Source: Alisma plantago-aquatica (taxonomy: Eukaryota > Streptophyta > Magnoliopsida > Alismatales > Alismataceae). Taken from it: a stretch of DNA of 64,000 nucleotides. The number at the start of each line of letters is the position of its first letter. The stretch's first letter is position 1. The notes beneath the pieces were generated by a model that did no database searches, was not told the origin of the DNA, and saw nothing but the letters and a program-made list of their open reading frames with translations. The stretch covers positions 113,514,767-113,578,766 of the forward strand of contig OY856411.1 of assembly GCA_963693085.1 (NCBI GenBank). Direction: 5' to 3'. A program made the position numbers and the translations under genes. Of the stretch, positions 22,507 through 34,290 are shown in pieces.

Positions 22507-24355
22507 TTAAGGTTTTCATGGAAGGGGTGCTTCGGAAAACAAAATTCTCCCAACAAAATCTTAGCCAACATATCCATTATAGCCATAAAACACCTTATAA
22601 TAAAGACATTGAAGGGATATCAAATATAACTTGTGACACACTAGTTTTTCAAGAACTAGATGTGTCTTATGTCGGTGTAGAACTTTCACTTCCAAATCTA
22701 GATTTGAAGTTGTTGGTGTTTCCATTATCTTGTTATCGCAATGACACCTTGTCTTATCATTAGAGAAGTAGCTTTTTCACATGCCTGCACCCAAGGTACT
22801 TGGCCTCTATGTTGTCCATACATATGTGAGAAATCTTTGTCCACCATCTTGGTATCCAAGAGAGAAAGTAGAAGTCAGAGTTTTCAATGTTCTAGCATGA
22901 TTAGTCTCCTTCTCCTTCTTATATGCATTGTTTTAGGATGGGTTTCTCATTCCAAGAGGAAGAAATCTTTGACATATTGTATCTTAATGTGTGTGTCTTA
23001 ATATGGAACTCCACCTCTTTATATAGGAGAGTGATGACAAATGCAATCTCGTTCCTTATGACAAGTGAACGTAGAACCAAACTTGAAAAACTCATAAAGA
23101 AATAGGAAATCAGAGATAGACTTCCAATCTGTTGGTTTGTAACTTGGTCAATCTATTTGGTCACCCATTCGATTGATTGGTATATCCAATCAGTCAATTT
23201 TCCAGTACTAGTCTGATTCAAATGACCAATTCAATTCCAAATCAAACATGTATACAATTTTTCTTTTTCTTTTTTGATTTGTATCCAATAAGCTTGTTAT
23301 GTTATACAATTGGTTAGTTTCCAAAGCAATAACCAATTGAATAACTGGAAACTATTTGTCAACCATCCACTCAATTGATTGGGTTGGAAATTAGCATGTA
23401 CATGATTCTAGAGCATTGTAATGTGTGTGTGATTACAACCTTCATATCCCTTATGCATCTGTATGTGTGCGACCATGTAGGTTCCACAATATAATAGTTA
23501 AGATGCCAAAGACCTCACAATAAAATATTGATATATAGCAACATATCAATTTTAACACATAATTGGAACAAGTTGAGAACAACTTTAATCTATTAGTGCC
23601 CAATGTATCAATGACCATGTAATCCCTTTGTCATAGACATCTAGATTGAACCCGAGCCATGGAGCAGTCATCCTACTAATAATCAATCTATGTTTCTTAA
23701 GCCATAGTACACAATTGAGATTGTGTAACAGAATCACTTGAGATGGGCATGCATTTCATAGTCTCACATATAAATTGGTCAAGATATCACTTCTTAGGAG
23801 AGAAAATTTGATATGAATAATTATAATAATCCACAAGTTTCACAATGCATCCAGTCATTACCTCTATGCCAACCCTTATTCAAATTCACCTTGGTTAGTA
23901 TTAATGTACAAAAATAACATGAGATTACTGAAGTGCCTTTAGGTCTGTGGATCATAGTCACCACTATCACATTAAGATATGTCTATGAATGTGTGACAAG
24001 ATTTTCATGAACCATATTCAAAGCGGGTCCATCTAGTACAACATGTACAACATGTTCTCAACAAGTACCCATGTATCTTGCTTGATATCTAATATCATGA
24101 CAAAAGAGACATAATCATCATTCAACATACATGTAGTGTTATGTATTATTATTTCCTATAAAATCTGATCTCATGCTTAGGTCAACAAAAACCATATGTC
24201 ATCAAGATAAAAAATTCTTTTGAAATTATTATGTTATCCATTATCTTAAAATTGAAAAAACACAATAGGTAGAATTTTCTTTCATTAATAGAAAAGTGTT
24301 ATAACATATATCGACAGAATTATCATAAGATGGCTCTTAGGACACAAAACCAACT
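22507..24355 (-). repeat. 5' LTR of copia A
   Basis: This lies between the PBS and the terminus CCAACT (CA decayed to CT, as in copia B). Its last 200 bases match 1-202. The exact inner edge is uncertain by a few bases because TGTTGG has decayed to something like TTTTAAGG. Confidence 0.7.
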
Positions 24356-25323
24356 AGAGATCTAGTTATTAAGTCAATGAGATATTAATACTAATCCTTT
24401 CCATAGAAACTGAATGGGGAAAATGCACATGAAGACTGGAAATTGCAGTGTACATTTGAAGCTAAAATGCAACACTTACAAGTCAAAATAGGCAGATACA
24501 TCACAAAGTTTGCTATGGAAATCATTTAAAGAGAGGACATCAGCCATCATAATTCCTACTTAATCCCAAATATCACAATTTTCAAAAATTTTGGGAATAT
24601 GTATAGTTGAGGTGTGGCACCACTCTGAATAATGAGACATCAAAACACATTTTTAAGGAGATAGAGGACATTAAGTTAAGTAGGATGGTCAACCTTGAAG
24701 GTGAATGTGATGTCTCATTTCTTACAACTTACCTGCATAGGAATATTGTTACAATGATTACCAAACTAAAACTACTCATGTAGGTCAATAAAGAAGATAT
24801 AAGGGTCTTAGACCATATTGGTGATGGGCATTTATCATCTAAAGATACTATTTTAGTAGTAAGAATAGGGAGGTGAAAATACCTAATGCTTGGAAGATCA
24901 TTAAAAAGGCCGGGATAATCAAGTTGATCTTGTGGTAGATGGGACAAGTAGGTATTCTAACCAATAAATCAAGATATTTAAGGAGTTACAAACGACACAA
25001 TCTTCCCTACATGTGGTGATACTAAGAAAATTAGCACATATGCTTGAAGAATTACCCGAGGGTGATGAAAGTATGGATAGTTACAGTTATCCTAAAAAGG
25101 GAGTATACTTTGGTTTCCTCCAACACAACCTACAAAGCTTGTTTCTTATAATCCTAAAGAAGAGGAGGTAAAGAAACACGTCTTCATGTTAACTTCATGG
25201 AACAACTGTAGGTGCAATGATCTCCATGTTTTAAAGAATATTCATGCGTACAAGACACTAAATCAATTGCACAATCAGAGAAGTTATCAATATTAGGAGG
25301 GCCTAGGGAAAAACACCTCCTAC

Positions 25324-25370
<47 letters not shown>

Positions 25371-27498
25371 AATTGGGCTCCATCTCGTATAGATTGACAA
25401 AGGAGCAACAATGATAATGAAGGAAAGAAAGATATTGGTGTTGTTCAGTGGTAGCTCATCATGATCATTATGGTGATTATATTGAAGGCAAGGCCCAACT
25501 AGTTAAGTAATATCTTCCCTAGAAATTGAGCTAGTATGATCGATCTTTCCATTCAAGATGCAAGTGATAAACACATGCAAAAGGACTAGACTAATAGGTA
25601 TATTAACTTCCCTTTTTCTTGTGAAATTGGATCATAAACACTGAGAAAAGGATGTTGTCTAAATGGGAAGTAAGGAGTTCCATGTAAGTTAAGACACCAA
25701 AAGCTAGTTGATAACTATATAACGTACACCTATGAATATAATGAGGACCCCACATATGTGTGAGGCCTACCGATGAGATTAGGAGAACTCTTTTACTAAG
25801 AAAACGTACAATACACATAATAGTTTGTATTATCATATTTCCTACAATACACGTAATGATTTGTAACCATACTCTTAATATCTTACAACAAGATGGAAAA
25901 GTGAATTAATAACCTCATGAATTTCCAAAAAAGAACATAATGATCATTTATTTCATCATATAACCTAGCATGAAATCTTATTATATGATGATCAATAGAT
26001 TTCAACAAATACTTATATGTCATCAACACATTCATATGGTTCTTATATTACAATCCACCAATACTAACATCTAATCAACACTCCACATAGGATGTGATGA
26101 TCTATATACCTTGTTTCTATGAATCACATCCTTCACTCACTGGTCGTTCTTTCTTCATCTTCTAAAACTATACTTTCACAAGGATTTCTAATATTCTATA
26201 AATTCTTTCATCATAATTCCATATATTTAAATTATTATATGCCACTGTTCTCTAAATATCTTTATACCCCTAACTCATATTCCAAACTTTTTCAATATCT
26301 AAGTATTATTCCATAACCAAATAAAACCACATATCAAAAGAATTATTATTATTTATTTCTCTATTAAACTTTAGACTTATGTATATTTACTATGTTTTAA
26401 TTGAAAATAACACATTAGCCCCTTAAATCATTATTAATTTGTACTTTGGCCACAATAAGAAAAATTGAACTATTAGTAGTCACCTAAAATCAATTTCACA
26501 TATGATGATTAAACACAACAGGACATTGGGTGCAACCTTGATCTCTAGACTTCCTCACCATTACATAGAATTTTATTCTACTTTCCAAATAGTCCCATCC
26601 TATAGACCGTTAAATTTATAATATAGATTCAATTATAATTTACATTATACAAAACACATAACAAAATCTCATTTCTTGGTAGACTAGGAAAATATCAGTC
26701 AAGACCTTAAAGGAATTTTATCACATTTGTAATCCATTATTTATTATTTTATATTTGTAAATACCCATAATTACCAATATAAATTTATTCTCCAAATTAT
26801 ATTCATCTAGTCAAAATTATAAAGATCAAACAATTGGGTAGTGTTGAAACACCAATTTGTAGCTATTGATTTAAATTTGAAATTATACCATTTTACTACC
26901 ATCTATTATTTTATATAGCAACTATTACTTACCTACTCTTCTCAAAATGTTAGTATACAAATAATTACCAAACTAATACTTTATTGTAGTTGTACCATAT
27001 TCTACTTTCACTAGTTTTATAATGACACCTTATTTATAATATTCAGATTTGTACAACCTAGTTATGAAAATATAAAAATATTACTTTTTTGGCTATTATC
27101 GACTTTTGGATCTTGATTCCATGGTTAGAAAAAAATAACATTCATAGATTTCTTCCTCCTTGCTTTGCAATGATACATTACTATACATGGAACTTTGGTG
27201 AGCTTTCTCTAGAATATATAGAAATCACACAATCATAAGAGATGTAATCAAATGTCATGATGTCACACTTACCCTGCATTGTTATCGTGTTTCGGGGGTC
27301 ATCATAATTCTACAATTCAAATTTTATTGTTTATGAACACTTCTGCAGATACTTCTTCATTTTTTCTCATCTAACATAGTCTTGGTCTTAATTTACAAGT
27401 ATGTAGACACATGCACATACCCTTGTATCCTCCTGAAACCATATACAAACCTTTAGATATTTAATCATATGAGGGAGGAAGATGATGAGAAGTATTTT
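24356..27498. other. AT-rich region without identified gene
   Basis: No protein domain, LTR pair or RNA gene is recognisable here. The stretch 24500-25400 is somewhat richer in G and A and could be an old coding or transposon remnant, but no frame persists and I recognise no family. The part from about 25850 on is very AT-rich and reads like decayed LTR or intergenic DNA. It contains a (TA)n run at 25328-25368. Confidence 0.5.
25328..25368. repeat. (TA)n microsatellite
   Basis: About 20 TA units in unassigned DNA. Confidence 0.95.
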
Positions 27499-27513
27499 TT
27501 GCATCAGATATTT
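27499..27513. repeat. Left target-site duplication of the LINE
   Basis: TTGCATCAGATATTT is identical to 33343-33357. Confidence 0.9.
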
Positions 27514-27649
27514 TTTTTATTTATACTGGTAGAGCCAGTTACATCAAGGGATTACATTGAAAAGGGTGGGAAAGACTTGGATATCTAAATGATAAATGTG
27601 CTGAGCATGAGGAGGACAATCATTCCAGTACTAAGGTGAAGAAGGTTGC

Positions 27650-30603
27650 TTTAAGCAGGACTTTGCCAAAGCATCAATTAGCTTGTTTTGACTTCATTTC
27701 TGGTATACCGCTCTTGTGACACCAACATGCCTTAAAGATTCAATGGTCTTACGAGTGAGAAGAAGGTATTTGTCTGGGGGCTTCTGCAGTTGGGTGACCC
27801 ATTGCACAGCATTCCAGGAGTCTGAGATAATAAGCCCTTCAGAGAGGTTATTGAGGGAAGCAAGCTTCGAGCCCTGCAAGATGGATTTCAACTCTCCCTC
27901 CATGGAGTCTGATCCTGGGGAGACACAAGTAGAACCCTTGATCCATGTGCCTATTGGAGATCTGGCGATTGCACAAGTGCACATCGAATGTGTGTTGCTA
28001 GAAATGGTGGCGTCTACATGGATGATAGTTGCAGACGATTTGATCATAAGAGGAAGAGTTGGCCTGGTTTCTTCTAGATTGCAGTTGGGGGAGGGAGGAG
28101 GGCGATACATAGCTTGGGAGATCGAAGCAGTCTCGGTCAAGCATTGGACAGCAAGGATCGAGGAGGGGGTAGCTCTGTGTTCAAAGATGTGGGAATTACG
28201 GTTCATCCAGATTTTCTAGCAAGTCACAGTGAAGGTGGTGTCCCAATCGGGAATGTGGTGAAGACTCTTGAGATTATACTCAAACCATGATTGGATATCT
28301 TGGTGCGTGAAGAAGAGGGATGCATCTGGGGGTAGGAGCTTGGTCCAGAATAAAGTAGTAGCACTGCAATCCCTTATGGTGTGGAGGCAGTCTTCGTCTG
28401 CACCGGTGCACACAGAACATTTCGGGTCCTCAGTCATCATCTTTTGGGTTCTCACGGTGTTCGTGAGGAGCCTGTTATGGAGTAACATCCATAGGTGGGT
28501 TTGAATGCGGTGTGGAATACGAGTAGCCTAGATTGCTTTGAAGAGCGACAGGTCTTCCTCGACAGACTGCGTCATGGCAATGTAGGCTGAACTGGACGAG
28601 AACGTTTTGAGTGGCATCATCTTCCAGATGTGTACATCCTCACCATGGATTTCATTGGATGTAGGCATGGACAGGATGGCAAGGGTGGTCTTATCTTCGA
28701 ACCAGAAACGGAGGAAATCAACATCCCAATTACCATCATCCTTGACCAAGCTAGCTACTTTCAGGTCAAGAAGTTCTATCAGAATGGTTAGGCCTGTCTT
28801 TATGGAAGGTGCATAGCCATTGCCAATCCACTCGTCCGTCCAGACGAGAATGTCCTGGCCAGAGATGGCTATCTGTCTTGAATTGTTGAGAAGAAAAGGT
28901 GTTAGGCTTATGATGCTTCGCCAGAGATGAGAGCCAGTGGTGTTGGGGCGCCCTCTGCTCAGATACTTGCTTTCCATGAGATGTACCCAAGGTATTCGTC
29001 GGTGTTGGATGAAGGTCTGTGCCATCTTCATCATAAGAGCAGCATTGAAATCTCTGGCGCGCTTGATGGCCAGGCCGCCATGAGCCTTGGGTTTCATGAC
29101 CTGTTTCCAGGCCACCAGATTGATACGTTTATTGGAACTCCCATTCCAAACAAAGTTCCTAATAGAATTGTCGATTCTATCACATATGGAAAAAGGGAGT
29201 TGGATGGATTGCATAATGTAGCAAGCTTGTTATTGCAACACAGATCTTTCTAGTGTGGTCCTTCCTGCAAGAGAGAGGATGTTGTTCTGCCATTGATTGA
29301 TTTGTTTATGGATCTTCTCGATGAGAGTGAGGAAAAGCTCCTTACTTTTCCATCTATGAACAATAGGAATTCCAAGGTGTCACCCTAGATTGCTCATTTC
29401 CTGGATCCCCAACCTCCTGTAGATCGAGTTCCTCACACCCCTGGGTGTGTTGAAAGAGAAGAACAATATGGACTTGTCGTGCGACAGAAAGAGGCCGGAA
29501 GCATCGCTGAATTTCTTGAGACAAGATTTTATGAGCCTATCTTGGTGTAAAGAAGCTTCTCTGAAAAGGATAATGTCGTCGGCAAAGCTAGCATGGATGA
29601 TAGGGATCTTCGATTTGGAGATGATGATGGGCTTCTAAGAGTGGTTGGTGACCTCCAGAGCAATGAGTTGGCTGAGCCTTTCAAGGCATAGAACAAAGAT
29701 GTAAGGCGAAAGAGGATCACCTTGTTTCACTCAGCAAGATGGTTTGAAGGAGCCAGCAATGTCACCATTCCAAAGGATAGACGATTCCCCAGAGGTAATA
29801 ATCTGCATGATGGTACTGATGATGACTGTTGGAAGGGAGGTTCTTGTGAGGGTGTCATGAATAAACTACCATCTCAATTTGTCAAAGGCCTTCACGAGAT
29901 CAAGTTTCAAGGCTAGGAACCTCTTATTGCTTGTCTTCGACACCATGGAATGGATGACTTCCTGGACCAATGCAGTATTATCACAAATTCTCCGCCCAAG
30001 AATAAAGGTTGATTGATGGGGAGAGATCCACTGATTGAGAAAAGGTTTGATTCTGGAGGTGAGCACCTTAGATAAAAGCTTTGAACACACATTGTTCAAA
30101 GATATGGGCCGGAACCGGGAGCAGGTTTCAGGAGTAGCAAGCTTTGGGATGAGGATGATGAGGGAATCCCTCCAATTAGGGGGCAAAGCCTTGCCCTGAA
30201 ACGGTAGCTGAACGAAGTTGAATAGTTGTTGTTTCAAAGAGGACCAGTTCCTTTGGTAGAAAGCAGCATCCACCACATCCGGTCCAGGGGCCTTGATCGG
30301 AGACATGGAGAGTAGGGCGGTATGAATCTCAGTTTCATGAGGAGTTTCTATTAGCTTGGCAAGCTGGTCCGGGGGAAGGGCGGTGAATAAACCTGGGAAG
30401 GTGGTGCTGGCTTCTCTACGCACATCATGATTCGCCTCCATGTACACATTTGAGAAGAAGGAGAGGATGAGCATGTTGATCCCAGACAGATCGGAAATCC
30501 AATTGCCATCGTCTCCCTTAAGACAGGTGATCTTGTTCTTCGGTCTTCTTACTTTGGTAAGGGAGTGGAAAATTAGGTATTGTTGTCGCCCAGTTTGAGC
30601 CAC
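27650..30603 (-). pseudogene. LINE ORF2, reverse transcriptase to RNase H part
   Basis: One minus-strand frame runs from 30603 to about 27650 and is broken only by stop codons. The RT region contains KAPGPDVVDAAFYQRNW, FRPISLNNVCSKLLSKVL, LALKLDLVKAFDKLRW, VKQGDPLSPYIFVLCLERLS and the catalytic FADDIILF near 29570-29595. The DD pair is present. Near 28216-28490 comes the zf-RVT region (LHNRLLT, CSVCTGADEDCLHTIRDC). Near 27690-28060 comes RNase H with its acidic residues in IHVDATIS, EGELKSIL and IISDSWNAV, and the last Asp in KLIDALAK just past a stop. Seven or so stops break the frame. A one-base frameshift near 30575 separates it from the endonuclease part. Confidence 0.9.
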
Positions 30604-31610
30604 TCACATCTGACTCGTTGCTGGCTCTCTGCCTCCTCGCATCTGAGAATGGAGTCGAGCTTGCTTTGTAATTCGATGGTTTCCATAGCAGTGGTATGGT
30701 TGAACTGGATGGCTAAGTTCATCTGGTTCCACTGAATCTTGTTCGAGAGCCTATCCTTTTCTCTTCTGTCAGCTTTCCTTTGCGAAGAATCCCAGTGTTT
30801 GGCTTTGGCGAGGAAGGTGGCTCTTGTTGACATGAGGTCTAGTTCTTGGGGCCATGCCTCATTGAAGAAGTCAGCAAACCCCGGGGTTGAGTACCATATG
30901 GCTGAGGTACACAACGGAAGGGGTTTGTGGGTGTGGGAAAGGTGGGTGCAGGAAACCATAATAGGGGCATGGTCCGAGTGGTTCTTCTCAAGCACTCGAA
31001 CCTCCTTGGTAGCAGGTGTGTCGATCCAGGGCCTGTTAGCCAATGCCCTGTCTAGGCGCTCGTGGAGGAGTCCTCGCCTGAAGGTGGTTCTGGCCCCCAA
31101 GGCTCCTAGGTCGTAGACGGAACAATCCTCCATGGCTTCTATGAAATCACTGCTATTGGCGGCGTCAAACGTCTTGCTTCTGAATTTCTCTGATGGATGC
31201 ATGACAATGTTGAAGTCACCCATCACCACCCAAGGGTTGGTGATGGAGAGGGCCATAGCATGGAGATGGCTCCATAGAAACTTGCATCCACTCCTGGTGG
31301 TGCTGGCATAGACAAAGGTGAATAGAAAGCCTTGGATGTTGCAGTGGACAAACTACTTGTGTGAGAAGATTATCTCCAGATTGACGTTGTGCTTCCAAAG
31401 CACCTAGATGCCTCCCGAGAAGCCAATGGCTTCGACTCTATGCGAGTGCGCGAAGCCCAGTTTTTTTATGATGCTCATTGCCTTGCTACCATTGCATCTA
31501 GTCTCTATGAGACAAAGGACCAAGGCATCATACTTCGTGGAGGGATCTTTAACTGCGAGGTGGGTATCCTTGTCACAGGCACCCTGTACATTCAAGATGA
31601 TGACTTTCAT
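30573..31610 (-). pseudogene. LINE ORF2, apurinic-type endonuclease part
   Basis: This is the start of ORF2. The minus-strand frame from 31610 begins MKVIILNVQGACD and contains the endonuclease residues in LIETRC (Glu), WVVMGDFNIV (Asp) and HSDHAPIMV (the SDH motif). These nick target DNA for target-primed reverse transcription. Two in-frame stops (about 31401 and 31354) interrupt it. The frame ends at 30573, where a one-base indel shifts translation to the RT frame after WLKLGDNNT. The conserved text L-LGD-NTKFFH bridges the break, so it is one former ORF. The start codon was chosen because conserved endonuclease text begins directly at it. Confidence 0.9.
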
Positions 31611-31765
31611 TTGTCGGTTTCAACCAAGGTTGATGTGCCCATCCTCCTGGCTTTGTCTTCAAGATCAGGAAGGAGAGATGTTTTGGTTCTCTTCCGGTTG
31701 GATGAACTGGAGTTGCCTCCTGATTGAATCACCTTCCTGTTCCTCAGGTGTATCCCAACTGAGTT

Positions 31766-33317
31766 TCATCTAGGGCTACGGTAGGGGATGATGGAAGTGT
31801 CCAGACTAGATGTGTCTCCCAACAAGAAGGGCATGGAGGTGAAGGTGTACAGTTCCTGTGTGCGGCCAGTGATGAGGGCATCTCCGGTGAGGTTCACGGC
31901 AGTGTGGTTGGTGGTTGTCTGTGTGTTCGTGGTGCGGGAAAGCAGTTCATGGGTGGAGTGCGACGGGGGACTGGATCGTTGCTGGGGTGCGCCTTGTTGA
32001 TTACTGGAGTTCTCCTTGTTATGTTTGGAATTCCACTTCCTCATCTTCCAGTCGATCCCGCTGGTTATCCGATCAGCAACGTTGTCGACATCAATGATTT
32101 CAGTAGCGTCGTCATCTTCTTGGTTGGTTTCTATGGATTGGAAGTGATTGTTGGAGCTCACTGGAGGCTTTTGGTGTGACGCCTTGTTGCCTCGCTGCTT
32201 GCGTTGGATGGGGCGGGTGTAGATGTAATCCGTGAAACCCTAGACGGGTGATGGGGCCGGTTGGGGGGGGACATCACCCAATGATGTTGTCTTCCTCGCT
32301 TCATTTTTCACGGCTATCCGCTTGGGGCAGTCTTTTTCTAGGTGTCCGGCCACAGAACATGCAGATGAAAGGTATGTTTTCATATTATATCCGGTAGTGG
32401 TTGCCTTTGATCAGGACCTGTGGGATATGGCTTGGTGATTTCCAGTTCTACCGTGATTCTAGCAAAACGGCCTCAACGTTGAGAGAGCGTATTGATGTCG
32501 ACTTTGATGGTCTTGCCAACATGGTCGCCGATTTCTGAAAGCAGCACTTCTTTGTAAAGATGGATAGGGAGGTTGGGGATACAAAGCCAAGCCATGAGCT
32601 TTGGGGTGAAGAGGATTCCGGCGAGAAGTCTGGTTGCCAGTGCTGGACTGAAAGGTAGGAACCGAACAGCGGCCAAGGGCCGCCTGTCAGCGCATGGATG
32701 TAGTCATCTTCTCACTGCAGCTGGACTACAAAGAAGTCATTTGTGAGGTCGATGAGGTTGAAGCATCCCTTCGGTTTCCACATCAGCTTTATTCTGTCTT
32801 GTAGGGTTAGGAATCTAATCTCCTTGGATAGAAGCTTCACGATGACAGTGAATTGCCACGGCTTGAGGAGATTGTCCCTTGTGTCTTGCTTCAGGCTGAA
32901 GGAAGGCATGTCGTTCTCGGTGGAGAAGATAATGTCACTGGGTTTTAGGGTAGTGTTGTTATCATCAGGATCTATACGGATGAAGCCATGATCTTCATAC
33001 ATCTATTTGCTAACAGATTCGCTATAAGATTGGCGATGCGGCACTGGTTCTGGTGTTGGCGTCGGGTCGTGTTCCCTTCCAGGAAGGTCTGGAAACTAAG
33101 AAGATGCAAGGGAACCCTGGTCGATGTCCATGGCGGAGTGTCGGGCGGGTGTGGAGGGTTGCTGCCTCGTGGAGGAGAAGGTCAGGTTGATGCCTGTATT
33201 GCCAACTGGAACATGGAAGATAGGACTCGGGCGGGGGCCGTTACCGTCCTCTTGGCTGTCATCTCTAGGGGGATCGCCGCCTCCTCCGGTCATGCTAGGG
33301 CAACAGAGTGAGACCAA
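31766..33317 (-). pseudogene. LINE ORF1, RNA-binding protein remnant
   Basis: Three successive minus-strand pieces make up the ORF1 of a plant L1. The N-terminal Gly/Pro-rich part is at 33317-33096. A DUF4283-like RNA-binding domain follows at about 33002-32473, with KPWQFTVIVKLL, then GPWPLFGSYLSVQHWQPDF and WLCIPNLPIHLYKEVLL. A CCHC zinc knuckle (CSVAGHLEKDCP, one ligand set visible) lies near 32330-32370. A Ser/Thr/Asn-rich tail ends at 31766. Stops at about 33096, 33003 and 32712, and at least one frameshift between 32473 and 32712, break it. The protein normally coats element RNA. About 155 bases separate it from ORF2. Confidence 0.8.
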
Positions 33318-33342
33318 AGGGTGTCTGTTGTTTCATGACATG

Positions 33343-33357
33343 TTGCATCAGATATTT
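33343..33357. repeat. Right target-site duplication of the LINE
   Basis: TTGCATCAGATATTT, identical over 15 bases to 27499-27513. Confidence 0.9.
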
Positions 33358-34290
33358 GATAATGAGTAAAATACTCAACCTACATATTCCCCTTATTTCC
33401 CCTAACGAATGATCTTAATTATCTCAACTAAATGACCCTCAATGAACTCAATTGTTTTCCTCCCAATAGAACTAAAAATTTAGTTTCAAAAACCTATTAA
33501 ACAAATTCATGGTACACATCTAATGAATTTTGAAAATTCATCAAAATTAGTTGAAAATAATGGATAATTACTCATATATTTAACTATTTAAAGTCCCACA
33601 AAATCATAGTAGAATTCTCATACCCATCATATATGGATATGTTTATCCACATTTGGTTTAGATCCAATAGTTATACTTTAGGATATAACTTATCAACTGA
33701 TTATTGTCCCAATATTAACTTCTACTTCATGAAGTAAAATTATGCATATTATCTTGTCCTAATTATTTTCTTCCTATCCATTTGAAGTGAATTACATTTA
33801 TTTCAACACTATTCATCGTTAATATTCTTTCCCTGACATAGATTTTTAAATTGGATTTTTCACTATACATTCTAGATTTCTCTATTTCCTCTAATTATGA
33901 TCTCTAGTTACTAAATCAACTTATTCCCTTGAAATTAAAGTATTTAACTTGAAATATCTTAGATAGCATATGTTACTATAGGCTTTATTTTGGCATTTTC
34001 CTAGTATCCTCCTTTAGAATTTTTCACGGATATCATGTTGTGTTCAAGGTTTAGGTTCTTCTTTACTTCATGCACTGCTCTTTCTATCCAAGTGCTCAAT
34101 TTTTTCTACTAAAATAACTAAGAGTTTTCAAACAGTATGCAATCTAATAAAAACTATATCTACAAATGATAAAAATGAGTGGTAAAAAAACCAATGAAAG
34201 TATCTAAAGAGCAACCCATAGAGGTAAGAAGGGAATATGCAATATTGTATTCTTTTTCCAATTTTAGTAGAACACTGATTAAAGTGTACC
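33358..34290. other. AT-rich region without identified gene
   Basis: This is the continuation of the DNA interrupted by the LINE at 27499. I see no domain, RNA gene or repeat pair in it. It ends where the first long gypsy LTR begins. Confidence 0.45.

Larger units (their letters stand above)
1..24355 (-). mobile_element. Copia element A, outermost of the nest, left end outside the window
   Basis: This is a degenerate Ty1/copia retrotransposon read on the minus strand. Its 5' LTR is at the right (about 22507-24355), followed leftward by a Met-tRNA-type PBS, gag, integrase, reverse transcriptase, a PPT and the first part of the 3' LTR at 1-202. The element is split by the insertion at 3204-20273: gag lies to the right of it, pol to the left. 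The last ~200 bases of the two LTRs align along their length, for example the shared words around 45-60 and 24193-24208. All coding parts carry stops and frameshifts. The protein text resembles BARE/Angela-type copia elements. That lineage call is from remembered family motifs, not from a search. Confidence 0.8.
27514..33342 (-). mobile_element. L1-type LINE, nearly full length
   Basis: A 5,829-bp non-LTR retrotransposon on the minus strand, bounded by a perfect 15-bp duplication. ORF1 (nucleic-acid-binding protein) is at 31766-33317. ORF2 (endonuclease, reverse transcriptase, zinc-finger RT-associated region, RNase H) is at about 27650-31610. A short A-rich tail (T-rich on the plus strand, about 27514-27522) marks the 3' end. 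The leader before ORF1 is only ~25 bases, so the 5' end may be slightly truncated. It is much richer in G+C than its surroundings. A C-terminal RNase H is typical of plant L1 elements. Both ORFs are broken, mostly by in-frame stops. Confidence 0.92.

Noticed and set aside
27716..28219. 167-codon plus-strand open frame in the LINE
   Set aside because: It is the antisense of the RNase H domain, which is clearly readable on the minus strand. The same applies to 30739-31116 and 32743-33369.
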